Part shown: positions 43,755 to 52,763 of the stretch, piece by piece | How the letters are laid out: each line of letters begins with the position of its first letter | Numbering within the stretch: the first letter of the stretch is position 1 | NCBI RefSeq assembly: GCF_005116575.1 | Contig: NZ_SWCN01000006.1 | Location: 1-64,000 of the forward strand | Direction of reading: 5' to 3' | DNA from: Desulforhopalus sp. IMCC35007 | Lineage (GTDB): Bacteria; Desulfobacterota; Desulfobulbia; Desulfobulbales; Desulfocapsaceae | Length of the DNA: 64,000 nucleotides | Position numbers and translations under genes: made by a program | Notes under the pieces: generated by a model | Told to the model about the DNA's origin: nothing | The model's input: only the letters and a program-made list of their open reading frames with translations | The model's database searches: none

Positions 43755-44920
43755 GTGCCCTATCGTTTACCGCAATGCAGCGGCGCGAGTGGCGACTGCT
43801 TTTGCATGACCCCTGGCTCTTTTCGCTGATCACCTGGATTCCAATGGCCCTTGGGGTGTTTCTCTGGTCAATTTTTGCCCAGGGAATAGCCCGTGATCTG
43901 CCTATCGGGGTTGTAGATCTAGATAAAAGTCAGGTTTCAAGGTCCATTATCCGAACCTATGACGCCAGCCCCGCCCTTCAGGTCATAAAAGGTTTTGCTG
44001 ATATCAGCCAGGGGGTGGCAGAGCTTCGGGCAGGTACAATCTACGCCCTTGTGCTGCTTCCGGAAAACCTTGATAAAAACACGACCCTTGGTAGCACTCC
44101 AGAAGTTACCGCATTTGTGAACAGCCAGTTTCTGCTCATTGGTAAAGTTGTCAATTCTGCCCTGCTCCAGGCACAATCGACCTTCACCGTAAAGGTCGAG
44201 GTGAAAAAGAATCTGTTTTCCGGCCAGTCTGTCATGGATGCCGCGCTTTCCTCTTCTCTTCCCATCGGAACACAGACGACTCCACTCTTTAATATTAATA
44301 CAAACTATGCACAGTTTCTCGTCTCTGCCATTTTGCCAGCTCTCTGGCAGATTCTCACCGTTGCACTTACGGTACTTTCATTTGCGGCGGATAAAAGACG
44401 ACTGGGCCTGCAGGTCTGGCTTGCTGATGGCCCGGTGAAGGCTGTAACTGCAAAATGTATTACTCTTATTGTGGTTGCTTTTTGCCAGGGTGCTCTCTTT
44501 TTGTCGGCAATGTATATCTGGTTAGGCTGGCCGATGCATGGGGCGTGGTCGATTCTTCTTAGTGCTCTATTTCTTACCTCAGTGGCCAGCGTTTCTGCGG
44601 CCTCCCTGCTTTTTCTTGCAACCCGTGATGCCGCGAGAGGTTTAAGTCTTGCAGCGGCCTACGCTGCTCCGGGACTTGCCTTTATGGGGGTGACCTTTCC
44701 CGTGAGCGATATGACCTTACCGGCTCGAATATGGCGGAGTCTGATTCCGATCAGTCACTACATTGAAATTCAGTTGAGCCAGGTGAATTATGGAGCGCCT
44801 TTTGTGACCACGATCCCCCAGTTTAAAGCGCTTCTCTACTTTATCGTTCCCCTTCTGCTCTCTTTAGTTTTGGCAAAGGTAGTGGCTTCGCCACGTAAAG
44901 TTGCGGGGGAGGTTGTATGA
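43751..44920 (+). CDS. ABC-2 type permease 1
   Basis: A 389-residue inner-membrane protein of the YhhJ/YbhR class. It has an N-terminal helix (about 22-42), a large periplasmic domain (about 45-190) containing DLDKSQVSRSIIRTYDASPA, then five or six helices. The C-terminal part includes FPVSDMTLPARIWRSLIPISHY, typical of ABC-2 exporters. Its partner is the next gene. No ATPase gene is found on either side. Confidence 0.9.
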   Translation: MSALSFTAMQRREWRLLLHDPWLFSLITWIPMALGVFLWSIFAQGIARDLPIGVVDLDKSQVSRSIIRTYDASPALQVIKGFADISQGVAELRAGTIYALVLLPENLDKNTTLGSTPEVTAFVNSQFLLIGKVVNSALLQAQSTFTVKVEVKKNLFSGQSVMDAALSSSLPIGTQTTPLFNINTNYAQFLVSAILPALWQILTVALTVLSFAADKRRLGLQVWLADGPVKAVTAKCITLIVVAFCQGALFLSAMYIWLGWPMHGAWSILLSALFLTSVASVSAASLLFLATRDAARGLSLAAAYAAPGLAFMGVTFPVSDMTLPARIWRSLIPISHYIEIQLSQVNYGAPFVTTIPQFKALLYFIVPLLLSLVLAKVVASPRKVAGEVV

Positions 44921-46071
44921 ACTGGTGGGATATCTGCAAAAAGGAGTTGAAGGCAATATTTAAGAATCCCGCTATACTGCTGACGGTATTTGGCGGGGTC
45001 ATATTTTACTCCTTTCTTTACCCACTTCCCTATTCCGAACAGATTCCAAGGGAGTTGAAAGTTGTGGTCGTTAACCTCGACAACAGTCAGATGAGTCGAA
45101 CACTTGAACGGATGGTCGACGCCACGCCCCAGGTGCAACTGGTGGCAAGAGCCCATAGTCTGGCTGAGGCACAATCTGACTTTGTTCTGAAAAAACTTGC
45201 GGGTATTCTGGTAATCCCAGAGAATTTTTACCTTGATCTTTTGCAGAATAAAAGACCAACCCTTTCTTTTGCAGGAGATGCCAGTTACTTTCTGGTGTAT
45301 GGAACGGTTCTAGAAGGTATGGCATCGGCCGGCCAGACCCTTGCGGCCCAGGTGAAGGTCACCCGGATGGTGATGTCCGGTCAGTCAATGGTCCTTGCCG
45401 CAGAGCAATATAGCGCCATAAAACTCAACATCTTCTCCGCCTTTAACGAAACACTCGGCTATGTGAATTATGTCATTCCGGCAATATTTATTCTCATTCT
45501 CCACCACACTCTGCTTATGGGTGCAGGAATTCTTGGGGGAGGGCAAAATGAAGAGCTGGCTACAGGTACGGTGGATTGCTACTGGCTTAAAGCGCCGGTC
45601 TGGAAGCTTCTTTGTGTACGAACTGTCATATTTATGACGATCTACTGGCTCTTATGTATGTATTATTTTGGATTCGTCTTTGAGTTTTACAGCATTCCCC
45701 ATCTGGCCGATTTTCATCAGCTCAACCTCTTTATCCTGCCGTTTTTATTAAGTACTTCGTTTCTTGGAATTCTGCTTGGTCTGCTATTGCCGCGGCGTGA
45801 GCTGGCGACACTTTTAGTACTGCTCTCTTCCATGCCAATGGTTTTTGCTTCCGGTTTTGTCTGGCCGACCTCAGCAGTTCCTGGGGGTATTACACAAATC
45901 ATTCAGCTTATTCCAGTAATTCCAGCTATCAACGGGTTTCTCAGGCTCAATCAGATGGGAGCGGCCTTTGGAGATATTCTCTCTTTATGGAACCAACTCT
46001 GGTTATGTGCTGGTCTTTATGGTTCTCTGTGCTGCCTGTTGCTCTGGAACAAAAAAAGAAAATTTCAATAG
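44917..46071 (+). CDS. ABC-2 type permease 2
   Basis: A 384-residue paralogue of the preceding gene, with the same layout: N-terminal helix, periplasmic domain with NLDNSQMSRTLERMVDATPQ, and C-terminal helices with FVWPTSAVPGGITQIIQLIPVI. Its start overlaps the previous stop by four bases. The two form a heterodimeric membrane core; energising it requires an ATPase that this locus does not encode. A hairpin without T run (arms 46163-46171 and 46182-46190) lies in the gap after it. Confidence 0.9.
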   Translation: MNWWDICKKELKAIFKNPAILLTVFGGVIFYSFLYPLPYSEQIPRELKVVVVNLDNSQMSRTLERMVDATPQVQLVARAHSLAEAQSDFVLKKLAGILVIPENFYLDLLQNKRPTLSFAGDASYFLVYGTVLEGMASAGQTLAAQVKVTRMVMSGQSMVLAAEQYSAIKLNIFSAFNETLGYVNYVIPAIFILILHHTLLMGAGILGGGQNEELATGTVDCYWLKAPVWKLLCVRTVIFMTIYWLLCMYYFGFVFEFYSIPHLADFHQLNLFILPFLLSTSFLGILLGLLLPRRELATLLVLLSSMPMVFASGFVWPTSAVPGGITQIIQLIPVIPAINGFLRLNQMGAAFGDILSLWNQLWLCAGLYGSLCCLLLWNKKRKFQ

Positions 46072-46256
46072 CTCTATCCTCGTCTTCCTTTTCTTGTATT
46101 GTGTATCTCAATGCGTCTGTTTCACACGTACCACGTAAGCCTTAGTCGGTTTTCTTGAGAGTGCCTGTTCTTATCAAAGAGAGAACAGGCGCAGCTAAAT
46201 GTGAGTCGATATGACCTCTATTTGAGAAAGCCTCAATTTTCCGGCTGTTTGAGATC

Positions 46257-47009
46257 TCACTTCGCCTCGGTGATATGGCGTAGTAAAATATTTTCTACAC
46301 CTGGAAGCAGACCAATTCCATTTTCAAGCACCTCAACATCCATACCTTTTTCGATCAGTTTTGAACGCCAGGAGCTTTTATCTTCTGCTACTATGTCGCG
46401 CCGGTAGTGCATCCCTGCAATAAGGAAAAAGGGAAAAATTGTCACCTTTCTGCAGCCTGATTCAGCGATTTCATTGATCAGGTTTGTGGAATCCGGATAT
46501 TGCTCAACCACGCCGACATGGACCCTCTCTCCAAACCTTATGCGCATGAAAGTTTGCAGACTGTAATAACCTGTCCAGCTTGGATGAGTGGTACCGTGGC
46601 CCAGAATAAGGATTGTTCGGTCTGGCCTTCTTTCTATCTGTGGGGCGAGAAGGGTGCAGATCTGATTATAATCTTCCGGGCCAGTCAGAAGAGGCAGGCC
46701 AATCCTGCACGTCAGTGAGCTTTGTCTCGCAATTGTGACAAGGCTGTGAAACTCGGTTCCTGGAAAGAGATGAAGCGATTGTATAATAACTTCCTTGTGT
46801 CCACTATCAGTGAGCATTGTCAGTACTTCTGAGGGGCTTTGAATCTTGTCGTCTTCTTTTTTTAAGTCAGTGGTGATACGTCTTGAGGAATACGCCCAGA
46901 AGAAGTTCTCTTCAGGAAGCAGTGCTGCCAATTTTTCATGGAGGTGATGATAGGTTGTGATAGCTTTAGTTGTGGTGCCAAATGCAATAAAAATAATGGG
47001 TAATTTCAT
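46257..47009 (-). CDS. cbiK: Sirohydrochlorin cobaltochelatase, CbiK type
   Basis: A 250-residue class II chelatase that inserts cobalt into sirohydrochlorin or its precursor in the anaerobic B12 pathway. The metal-binding histidines lie in ILGHGTTHPSW and PFFLIAGMHYRRD, with the N-terminal IIFIAFGTTTKA. CbiK is common in anaerobes, including sulfate reducers. I chose ATG 47009, where the conserved domain begins, but no ribosome site precedes it. A GTG at 47084 with AAGAAGAG would add 25 residues of mixed hydrophobic character, so a secreted form cannot be excluded. hemC and a B12 riboswitch lie 6-7 kb away. Confidence 0.87.
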   Translation of the reverse strand: MKLPIIFIAFGTTTKAITTYHHLHEKLAALLPEENFFWAYSSRRITTDLKKEDDKIQSPSEVLTMLTDSGHKEVIIQSLHLFPGTEFHSLVTIARQSSLTCRIGLPLLTGPEDYNQICTLLAPQIERRPDRTILILGHGTTHPSWTGYYSLQTFMRIRFGERVHVGVVEQYPDSTNLINEIAESGCRKVTIFPFFLIAGMHYRRDIVAEDKSSWRSKLIEKGMDVEVLENGIGLLPGVENILLRHITEAK

Positions 47010-47084
47010 AAGGATAGGCGTAAATAGATGAGTCGCGAATGCGAGGTAAGATAAATATAGTCGGCAAACACGATAATGATACAC

Positions 47085-47289
47085 TCTTCTTGAGGAGAAA
47101 TCCAGCGCAGAGATAATACAAAAAATTATATTTATGCTCCATCCTGTTGTGTTTTTAGTAAAATATTTGATACACTATTGACGAGAGATGGACAACTGTA
47201 GTACTAATGAAATTAATTAAATACTACAGTAGGTGTTTTGTAGGTGGGGCGCAAAAGTACGGGGTCACAATTCATATGGGAGGAGAATT
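47085..47289 (+). promoter_or_regulatory. Leader region of the porin gene
   Basis: This 205-base region contains TTGACG at 47178-47183 but no good -10 at the right distance. An inverted repeat CTGTAGTA (47196-47203)/TACTACAG (47222-47229) with an 18-base centre lies downstream. The ribosome site GGAGGAGA (47279-47286) is strong. The repeat may be an operator. Confidence 0.4.
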
Positions 47290-48807
47290 ATGCTAAAGAA
47301 ATTTTCGGTGCTGGCACTGGCAGGGATGCTGGCATTGCCAGCTGCAGCTTTTGCTGGTGGGGGCGCCAGTACAGTTGACATGGAGAAAAAAATCGAAGAG
47401 CTGAGCAGGCAGCTTGACGAATTGCGGGCCGCGATGGCAGCTCAGGCAGAGAAAAACAATGACCTTGCTGAAACCGTAGAGGCTTTGGACGAGAGCGTAG
47501 GAGACCTCGATGATCGTTCAGAGGTGTGGGATCTTGCCTCGCGGTTTGATTTTTCCGGTGATTTCCGAGCCAGGGGAGATTTTTACAATGCGGATTCTGT
47601 TTTTGGCAGAGACCTTGACAATGACACGATCCTGACCAACAGATTTCGTCTGAATATGCGAGTCAAGGCGACTGAAAACGTTGAATTTAAAGGTCGTCTG
47701 GCGATGTATAAGACCTGGGGGAACCAGTCTGCCTTTACCGATGACAGTGGTGCCATGTGGCCTCTCTTTGATGGCAATGTGACCCGGTCACCTACTGGAA
47801 GCAGCGCCCTCTATGTTGATCGGGCTTTTGTGAACTGGAATAACATTGGTGGCCTGCCAATGTGGTTCTCTATTGGGCGCAGGCCAACTACCGACGGGCC
47901 ACCAGCGCAGATCCGCCAGGGCCTGGATGAACGTCAGGCCACTCCAATGGCGTTTATGGATTGGCCTTTTGACGGTCTATCCATGGGCTATGCCTGGAAC
48001 TGGGGTCTTGAAGCGCTAGGTTCCAGTCGTGTTCGATTCTGCTATGGTAGAGGTTTTGAAGCCGGTCTTCAGGATGATGTAACGGGTTCTGTAAATGATA
48101 TGGATTTTGCCGGGGTAAGCTGGGATATCATGAAAAAGGCCGACCGCTTTGCCTATATCCAAAGTTTTATGGCTTTTGATGTTATCAACTATCCAAACTT
48201 CCAGGATCCTATTATCAACTCCGCTTTTGGTGACATGAGTGGTATGGGAGAAAGAAATAATCTTGGGGACATCTGGCACAATGCTGCGGTGTATGAGAGC
48301 AAGATTGCCGGTCTGAACTATTTTGTGGCAGGTGGTTATTCACAGACCCAGCCCGATAGTTCTGGAATGTTCAATGATCCATTCTCAATGACTGGACCTA
48401 ATACCGACAATGAAGATGGTTACTCTTTGTACCTCGGTGTTCGTTATGATCTGGAAGATGCCGGGTTGAAGTTTGGTGCTGAGTTTAACTACGGCTCACA
48501 GTATTGGCTGGCTATGTCGCCTGGTCATGATGAAATTTATCAATCCAAGCTCGCTGCCAGAGGTCAGGTCTATGAAGTTTACACCATCTGGGATCTACCA
48601 ACAGGTGAGGCCCTTTCCAAGTACGCGAAAACATTTATTCGACTTGGATATCAGCATTACGAGTACGATTATTCCGGTTCAGGAGATTGGAATCTTGCAG
48701 CCTATGACCTCAGTGATGCTGGGGACCAGGCAAAACTGCAGATGATGGGGATTGACCCAGTGGAGAGTGCGGATCAGGTGTATCTCACCTTTGAGGCCTA
48801 CTTTTAA
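47290..48807 (+). CDS. Outer-membrane porin, DUF3373-like
   Basis: A 505-residue outer-membrane protein. The signal peptide ends AAAFAGGG. A coiled coil (residues 25-75) precedes the barrel, probably a trimer stalk. The barrel begins RFDFSGDFRARGDFYN and shows alternating beta strands ending in VYLTFEAYF with a C-terminal Phe, the usual barrel-export signal. Segments such as MAFMDWPFDGLSMGYAW recall DUF3373 proteins of sulfate and metal reducers. The channel substrate is not known. It has its own promoter region and a strong terminator, so it is a single-gene unit. A start at 47233 is possible but lacks a ribosome site. Confidence 0.82.
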   Translation: MLKKFSVLALAGMLALPAAAFAGGGASTVDMEKKIEELSRQLDELRAAMAAQAEKNNDLAETVEALDESVGDLDDRSEVWDLASRFDFSGDFRARGDFYNADSVFGRDLDNDTILTNRFRLNMRVKATENVEFKGRLAMYKTWGNQSAFTDDSGAMWPLFDGNVTRSPTGSSALYVDRAFVNWNNIGGLPMWFSIGRRPTTDGPPAQIRQGLDERQATPMAFMDWPFDGLSMGYAWNWGLEALGSSRVRFCYGRGFEAGLQDDVTGSVNDMDFAGVSWDIMKKADRFAYIQSFMAFDVINYPNFQDPIINSAFGDMSGMGERNNLGDIWHNAAVYESKIAGLNYFVAGGYSQTQPDSSGMFNDPFSMTGPNTDNEDGYSLYLGVRYDLEDAGLKFGAEFNYGSQYWLAMSPGHDEIYQSKLAARGQVYEVYTIWDLPTGEALSKYAKTFIRLGYQHYEYDYSGSGDWNLAAYDLSDAGDQAKLQMMGIDPVESADQVYLTFEAYF

Positions 48808-48882
48808 GAACCATACAAAAACATTAAGAACGCTTTTAACGAGAGTTTACTCAGTGTAAGTTGTAGAAAGGTTTGAACTGAA

Positions 48883-48920
48883 AACGGGTTTGGTCACAAT
48901 TGTGATCAAACCCGTTTTTT
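48883..48920 (+). terminator. Intrinsic terminator after the porin gene
   Basis: Arms AACGGGTTTG (48883-48892) and CAAACCCGTT (48907-48916) are extended by an inner TCACAA/TTGTGA pair, giving a long stem followed by a T run. This is the strongest hairpin terminator near the porin. Confidence 0.92.
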
Positions 48921-48993
48921 ATTGCTCCGCCAAGTGAGCTGTTTTACCGTATTACTTTTTATATGGAATGAATACGTTAACAGGTGATGTCTC

Positions 48994-49776
48994 ATGGTGA
49001 AATTTTCTGGAAATGATGTGACGGGTGGGAATTTTCCCCAATTAACAATAAACGGCCGCATGCGTTGCAGCTATATGATGTTCAACTGTGAAGGAGGAGA
49101 GAGTGACGGGAATTTTAAGTCCTTGAACGTCGGACTCCATGTTGGCGATGATGCGCAAGCTGTTCTGGCAAACCGGGATATTGTAAAAAGGCGTGTGGGG
49201 GTATCCTACCTGCTTTCGGCCCTCCAGGTTCATGGCAGCGACATATATGTGCAAAAGGAGCCGTTAACAGGCGATACGGAGGTACAAAACTATGATGCCC
49301 TGATTACCAACCAGGGGGGTGTGGCTCTGATGACTCAGCATGCAGATTGTCAGGCTGTATTGTTATACGATAGCGTTGCCTGCGTGATTGCCTCGGTTCA
49401 TAACGGCTGGAAAGGGAGTGTCCAGAATATCCTGGGCAAGGTTGTTGGCCAGATGGTCAGGGAGTTTTCGTCTGAGCCTGCCCATATTCAGGCTGTGATC
49501 AGTCCGTCGCTTGGACCGTGTTGTGCGGAATTTATCCATCATCAAAAAGAACTACCACCAGAATTTCTTCAGTTTCAAGTCAAGGAAAACTATTTTGACT
49601 TTTGGCAGATCTCTGTAAAACAACTTATGGATAAAGGTCTACTGCAGGAAAATATTATCCTTTCAGGGCAATGCACGGTCTGTTCTGATGAATATTTTTC
49701 CTATCGTAAAGCGGTTCGCTGTACAGGTGGCGTGACGGGTAGAAATGGTTCTGTGATTGTACTTCGTGATATTTAA
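48994..49776 (+). CDS. pgeF: Peptidoglycan-editing/laccase-domain protein (PgeF/YfiH)
   Basis: A 260-residue cytosolic protein of the multi-copper polyphenol oxidase-like (DUF152) family. The metal-binding His and Cys lie in LQVHGSDIY, TQHADCQAV and VHNGWKGS. In E. coli the homologue removes wrongly incorporated L-Ser from peptidoglycan precursors; older annotations call it laccase. It is followed after 18 bases by a response regulator gene. Family is secure; the exact role is inferred. Confidence 0.9.
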   Translation: MVKFSGNDVTGGNFPQLTINGRMRCSYMMFNCEGGESDGNFKSLNVGLHVGDDAQAVLANRDIVKRRVGVSYLLSALQVHGSDIYVQKEPLTGDTEVQNYDALITNQGGVALMTQHADCQAVLLYDSVACVIASVHNGWKGSVQNILGKVVGQMVREFSSEPAHIQAVISPSLGPCCAEFIHHQKELPPEFLQFQVKENYFDFWQISVKQLMDKGLLQENIILSGQCTVCSDEYFSYRKAVRCTGGVTGRNGSVIVLRDI

Positions 49777-49794
49777 CTCTATGTTTTTAATATT

Positions 49795-50469
49795 ATGCGA
49801 ATTTTACTTATTGAAGATGATACGAAAATAGCTTCATTTATTGAACGAGGTTTCAGGGAAGCGGGGTTTGCTGTCGATAAATGCCTTGATGGAGAATCGG
49901 GGCTGGACAGAGCGCTTGATGCCGGCTATGACGCGGCCGTTGTTGATCTTATGCTGCCGCGGCGTGACGGGTTGTCAGTCATTGAAGAGATGCGCGTTCA
50001 GGGTGTAGACACCCCTGTACTCATTCTCAGTGCCAAGCAGTCCGTCGATGACAGAATCCAGGGCTTGCAAAAAGGTGGAGATGATTACATGGTGAAGCCT
50101 TTTTCCTTTAGTGAACTGCTTGCCCGTATTCAGGCCCTTATTCGACGCGATAAGAAAAGCGCCCAGCCGATGTCACTGAGAGTGGGAGATCTGGAGATGG
50201 ATCTTCTCAAGCATGAGGTATACAGGGCTGGGGAAAAACTCGATCTGCCGGTTAAGGAGTATGCACTGCTGGAGTACCTGATGCGCCATCCGGGTATCGT
50301 TATTTCAAAGACATCAATTCTTGAAAGGGTCTACGATTATTCCTTTGACCCCCAGACCAATGTGGTGGATGTGCTGGTTTGTCGCCTGCGAAATAAAATC
50401 GATAAGGATTTTGACCATAAAATGATCCATACCGTACGAGGCGTGGGCTATGTCCTTAAAGATAGGTAA
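49795..50469 (+). CDS. OmpR-family response regulator
   Basis: A 224-residue regulator. The receiver has the acidic pair in LIEDDTKIA, the acceptor aspartate in AAVVDLMLPRRDG and the lysine in DYMVKPFS. The C-terminal winged helix (about 125-220) has VVDVLVCRLRNKIDK and TVRGVGYVLK, standard for OmpR/PhoB. It is paired with the kinase that overlaps its end by 20 bases. The start ATG is 18 bases after pgeF, without a clear ribosome site, so coupling is likely. Confidence 0.95.
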   Translation: MRILLIEDDTKIASFIERGFREAGFAVDKCLDGESGLDRALDAGYDAAVVDLMLPRRDGLSVIEEMRVQGVDTPVLILSAKQSVDDRIQGLQKGGDDYMVKPFSFSELLARIQALIRRDKKSAQPMSLRVGDLEMDLLKHEVYRAGEKLDLPVKEYALLEYLMRHPGIVISKTSILERVYDYSFDPQTNVVDVLVCRLRNKIDKDFDHKMIHTVRGVGYVLKDR

Positions 50470-51880
50470 GAGTGATCTCACCTGGTCCCGCTCTAAAAGA
50501 GCCTTGCCTGTCTTTCTCCTCCTCTGGACAGGAGGGATTTTACTTGCATGTTCCTATCTTTTAAGTGCCCGAGCGCATTTGCAATCCATAGAAAGACATC
50601 AGGCAGAGCAACTGCTGAACAGCTATTTAACTCTTCGCCAGACCGGCAGTAATTCCTTTGGGCCCTTGGCGCTGCAGCAGGACCAGCTCCCCGAAGGGTT
50701 GTTGTTTGCCCGTATTGTACATCACGGTGAGCAGCTGTTGGTGGTCAGTGACTCCTTGGGAGGATTAAGTTTTAAAAATATGGTGGACCTTCCCCCCGAA
50801 ATATCAGGGGTTTGGTTGAAAATGAAAGGGATGGAAGAGGGGGAGACAGATGTGCTCACGGTAGTCACCCGCTCCTTTAAAATGGGCTCAATTGTACAGG
50901 TTGGCAAAGACGGCCGAGCAAGCTATCAGCTGTTTGGAGAGATGGTGCAGAGTGCTTTTATGATCGTTTTAGCAAGCGTTGTCTTTTTATGGCCACTGTC
51001 TCTCTATTTTATCAAGCTGAGCCTCTCTCCCCTTATTGTGACGAAAGATAAAATTGCAGACCTTGCCAGCTATTCAAAAACAGAACTTCTGCCGGAAAAA
51101 GGCAGCGGCCCTGAACTGGATAACTTCTACAAACAGATAAACAGCCTATTGCAGCAAAATCGCCATCTTGTTTCTGAAATGCAGCAATCTCTTGATAATG
51201 TGGCCCATGACCTGCGCACTCCTATGACCAGGCTCCGGTCTGTTGCAGAATATGGTCTGCAGGCCGGTGGAGACACCGTGCGCCTGCAGGAAGCCTTGTC
51301 CGACTGTCTTGAGGAATCTGAGAGGGTGCTTGCGATGTTGAAAATCATGATGAGTGTGGCAGAAGCCGAATCTGGAACCATGCGCCTGGATAAAGAACCT
51401 TGTGATCTGTTGGAAAGTCTGGCTCAGGTGGTAACCCTCTATGAATATGTAGCGGAAGAGAAAAATGTTCAAGTTGTGTTGGAGGAGTTCCCGGCTGTCG
51501 TACTTGACCTTGATCGAACCCGAATCTCCCAGGTGTGGGCCAACCTTTTAGATAATGCCATCAAATATGGGCGAGATGGAGGGTGGGTTAAAATTTATGT
51601 CAGTCGCTTAAAGGAGATGGTCCAGATCAGTTTTGAAGATAACGGTATGGGGATATCGCCCACAGAGCAAGAAAAAATATGGGAAAGGTTGTATCGCGGA
51701 GACAGAAGCAGGTCACAAAAAGGGTTGGGACTCGGGCTGAACTACGTTCAGGCTGTGGTGGTGGCCCACGGCGGCGAGGTTTCGGTGCGCAGTGATCTCA
51801 ATTCCGGGAGTTGCTTTCAGGTCAGGCTGCCATTAGGTTCTGTGAGCATACAGGAAAAGTCGCAGATAAGCGGCGAATGA
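50450..51880 (+). CDS. Sensor histidine kinase paired with the OmpR-type regulator
   Basis: A 476-residue membrane kinase. The N-terminal helix (about 15-40), a periplasmic domain of about 120 residues and a second helix (about 165-190) lead to a HAMP-like linker. HisKA has the active histidine in DNVAHDLRTPMTRL, and the ATPase domain shows LLDNAIKYGRDGG and GLGLGLNYVQAV. The order with the regulator suggests a CusS/PhoQ-like pair; the signal is unknown. It overlaps the regulator by 20 bases, and its last 64 bases overlap the next gene on the opposite strand. Confidence 0.94.
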   Translation: MSLKIGKSDLTWSRSKRALPVFLLLWTGGILLACSYLLSARAHLQSIERHQAEQLLNSYLTLRQTGSNSFGPLALQQDQLPEGLLFARIVHHGEQLLVVSDSLGGLSFKNMVDLPPEISGVWLKMKGMEEGETDVLTVVTRSFKMGSIVQVGKDGRASYQLFGEMVQSAFMIVLASVVFLWPLSLYFIKLSLSPLIVTKDKIADLASYSKTELLPEKGSGPELDNFYKQINSLLQQNRHLVSEMQQSLDNVAHDLRTPMTRLRSVAEYGLQAGGDTVRLQEALSDCLEESERVLAMLKIMMSVAEAESGTMRLDKEPCDLLESLAQVVTLYEYVAEEKNVQVVLEEFPAVVLDLDRTRISQVWANLLDNAIKYGRDGGWVKIYVSRLKEMVQISFEDNGMGISPTEQEKIWERLYRGDRSRSQKGLGLGLNYVQAVVVAHGGEVSVRSDLNSGSCFQVRLPLGSVSIQEKSQISGE

Positions 51881-52578
51881 TCCGAGAGCCGCACATCCGG
51901 TATATAAAAATTATCTATACGAATTCCCGAGCTGTGGAGGATGAAATCGATCTGTCTTCTGGGTGCGTGGCTTGGGTGAGAAGGGGCGTTGCCGAGATTA
52001 GCATTGTGCAGGTCGGTTGCCGCGAGAAAAAGGTTAAGTTCTCTGCTTCCCCAGAAGGTATTAAAATCTCCTGCAATAATAATTTCTTTATCCGTTTCTT
52101 TCACTAAAGCATGGAGCTGTTCGAGTTGATTCTGTCGATGCCGGTATTTCAGCGAAAGGTGGACAATAAAAAGGGCGACCGCTTTGAGATCAGTCTGGAT
52201 GACAAGCTTTTTCATCCCTTCTTCAAAATAATGAAAATGATAATGCTCAACAGACTGCTTGGTCAGGATGGCATTGCCCTGCTGTTTCAACACCGGGACT
52301 TTTCTGGCAAAGGAGTTATTTTTGTACTTTGGTTCGACCACTAGGTTGTATCCCAGAGTGTCGGCTATGGTCTGCCCCTGACAGAGGTGTCCGGTTCGGT
52401 AGGAACCGGTATCCACTTCAACCAAAGCAACGATATCAGGGTTCATCGATCCTATGAAATTTAAAATACGCCTGAAATTAGCAGTGCTGTTTTTAAAAAA
52501 ACCGGAAAAAGGCAAGGGCAGGTGGTAGCCGTTTTGATGTCCGGTTCCGTATCGTATATTGTAAAGTAGTAGTCTCAT
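51817..52578 (-). CDS. Endonuclease/exonuclease/phosphatase family hydrolase
   Basis: A 253-residue protein. The EEP fold motifs are clear: LLLYNIRYG at the start, DIVALVEVD, IIAGDFNTFWGSREL and SDHSPLICDF at the end. Members include nucleases, lipid and sphingomyelin phosphodiesterases and phosphatases; the substrate is unknown. I chose ATG 52578, where the conserved domain starts; a longer frame to 52653 adds 25 residues without similarity. The 3' end overlaps the kinase gene by 64 bases. Confidence 0.85.
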   Translation of the reverse strand: MRLLLYNIRYGTGHQNGYHLPLPFSGFFKNSTANFRRILNFIGSMNPDIVALVEVDTGSYRTGHLCQGQTIADTLGYNLVVEPKYKNNSFARKVPVLKQQGNAILTKQSVEHYHFHYFEEGMKKLVIQTDLKAVALFIVHLSLKYRHRQNQLEQLHALVKETDKEIIIAGDFNTFWGSRELNLFLAATDLHNANLGNAPSHPSHAPRRQIDFILHSSGIRIDNFYIPDVRLSDHSPLICDFSCMLTEPNGSLT

Positions 52579-52763
52579 ACAAATATGATACTGATTTGTG
52601 TGATTGGTGGCAACGTTAGGTGGTAAGAAAGAGGGAAAAGTTGTGTTTTGCACTGCAGGTCATGTATGGTATCCTCACACCGTTCGACGTCACAAATGAT
52701 GAAATATTATTGGTAATACTATAGTGAATATAGTTGTAGATTGCTCTAACATATTGGAATAAA

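Noticed and set aside
46163-46190. Hairpin GCCTGTTCT/AGAACAGGC between permease 2 and cbiK
   Set aside because: No T run on either strand. It may mark the 3' end but cannot be called a terminator.
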